DNA of 5,336 nucleotides from JAVEVH01 sp034005145 (lineage in GTDB: Bacteria; Patescibacteriota; Dojkabacteria; SC72), in contig JAVEVH010000049.1 in the NCBI GenBank assembly GCA_034005145.1, forward strand, positions 1 to 5,336. The letters run 5' to 3'. The notes beneath the pieces were generated by a model. That model was not told where the DNA came from. It made no database searches and saw only the letters and a list, made by a program, of their open reading frames with translations. This document shows, piece by piece, positions 5,121-5,336 of this stretch (its first letter is position 1; each line of letters opens with the position of its first letter). The position numbers and the translations under genes are program-made.

Positions 5121-5135
5121 CAGTAAATTCAGAGA

Positions 5136-5171
5136 ATGGTGGGCGATACAAAAGAGTATGGAACTTAAGAA
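5136..5171. repeat. 36-nt intergenic element, copy C6
   Basis: Plus strand: ATGGTGG, a 15-nt middle, then ATGGAACTTAAGAA (one A-to-G change in the tail). It lies 27 nt before the hydrolase start and is the outermost copy. On its far side is not the end of another minus-strand gene but the divergent plus-strand gene, so the element is present even where there is no preceding gene to terminate. Plus-strand codons read MVGDTKEYGT then TAA. Confidence 0.9.
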
Positions 5172-5207
5172 CAGTATATCCTTAACTATATCCCTAGTGT
5201 AAAATAG

Positions 5208-5237
5208 TTGTATTAAAATATCTCTAATATATATAAA
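5208..5237 (+). promoter_or_regulatory. Promoter of the plus-strand methyltransferase-like gene
   Basis: A weak -35 (TTGTAT, 5208-5213), an 18-nt spacer and TATAAA (5232-5237), 9 nt before the ATG. The leader would be very short, as for the minus-strand genes. No 36-nt element stands in the same orientation in front of this gene. Confidence 0.5.
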
Positions 5238-5246
5238 ATAGATAAG

Positions 5247-5336
5247 ATGAATAGTAAGGAAAGAATTAAAGAATCGTATAATAAAAACGCAACAATTTGG
5301 GCAGATAAATATTCATTAAAGAATTACACTCATACT
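5247..5336 (+). CDS. Start of a probable class I SAM-dependent methyltransferase
   Basis: An open frame from the ATG at 5247-5249 runs off the right edge after 30 codons. The N-terminus (NSKERIKESYNKNATIWADKYS) resembles the helix that precedes motif I in class I methyltransferases, with the usual (Y/F)-(N/D)-x-x-A-x-x-(W/Y)-x-x-x-(Y/F) pattern. The SAM-binding glycine motif would lie beyond the window, so the assignment is tentative. It diverges from the hydrolase gene and marks the right boundary of the minus-strand series. Confidence 0.55.
   Translation, partial: MNSKERIKESYNKNATIWADKYSLKNYTHT

Noticed and set aside
1200..5171. CRISPR array, because the repeat is 36 nt and regularly oriented
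   Set aside because: The sequences between copies are 600-1400 bp and contain whole genes with promoters, not 30-40 nt spacers, and no cas gene is present.
1200..5171. Integron attC sites
   Set aside because: attC sites are imperfect palindromes of about 57 nt or more with paired RYYYAAC/GTTRRRY boxes and usually promoterless cargo. The 36-nt element shows no such pairing, each unit has its own -10 box, and no integrase is in view.
1200..5171. dif-like sites of Xer-mobilised modules
   Set aside because: No two roughly symmetric 11-nt arms around a 6-8 nt centre; the two ends of the element are unrelated to each other.
1200..5171. Intrinsic terminators between genes
   Set aside because: On the minus strand the T-run begins the element and is not preceded by a GC-rich hairpin; on the plus strand there is no T-run. 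Copy C6 also lies where no minus-strand gene precedes it.
1200..5171. Small RNA hairpin ATAC-loop-GTAT in the centre of the element
   Set aside because: Only four base pairs with a six-base loop in C1, C3 and C6; C2 and C5 need G-U wobbles and C4 has a mismatch. Too weak to claim.

Overview
This is an AT-rich, very compact bacterial segment with eight genes in a row on the minus strand (231-5108). It is bounded by a converging plus-strand gene fragment on the left (3-218) and a diverging plus-strand gene start on the right (5247-5336). Coding density, near absence of Shine-Dalgarno sequences, start codons sitting 6-8 nt after a TATAAT-like box (leaderless style) and the mix of small accessory genes suggest a small-genome lineage such as Patescibacteria (CPR). 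That assignment is an inference; there is no rRNA or marker gene here. The standard code fits: all genes read through cleanly, and the nine visible stops are TAA or TAG, never TGA.

Reading in the direction of transcription (right to left): a small alpha/beta-hydrolase-like protein (4572-5108); an unrecognised protein with a YHGS...YVYAT N-terminus (3917-4501); a two-gene unit of a DUF1653 protein and an unknown 88-aa protein (3585-3842, 3319-3585); a cytoplasmic M16 zinc peptidase (1909-3240); a Ham1/ITPase-like nucleotide pyrophosphatase (1236-1790); a membrane-anchored thermonuclease-like protein (612-1169); and a second DUF1653 protein (231-488). These genes form no evident shared pathway. 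They look like independent cargo, possibly household or defence-like enzymes for nucleic acids, nucleotides and proteins.

The striking feature is a 36-nt element that recurs in front of every transcription unit. Six intact copies (1200-1235, 1841-1876, 3267-3302, 3888-3923, 4526-4561, 5136-5171) are all exactly 36 nt long, and a seventh, decayed copy lies at 534-566. Each sits at, or within a few tens of bases of, the stop codon of the preceding gene and 24-50 nt before the next start, with a -10 box between element and start. The window is therefore a tandem series of units [element - promoter - gene(s)], mostly about 610-670 bp long, resembling a cassette array although no known attachment-site type matches.

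On the plus strand every intact element also reads as a 10-codon ORF (consensus MVGDTKEYGT, then TAA), and many differences among copies are synonymous. The element could be a recombination site, an upstream promoter/regulatory module, or a repeated antisense micro-ORF. The sequence alone does not decide. No recombinase, tRNA, rRNA, CRISPR array or known insertion sequence is visible.
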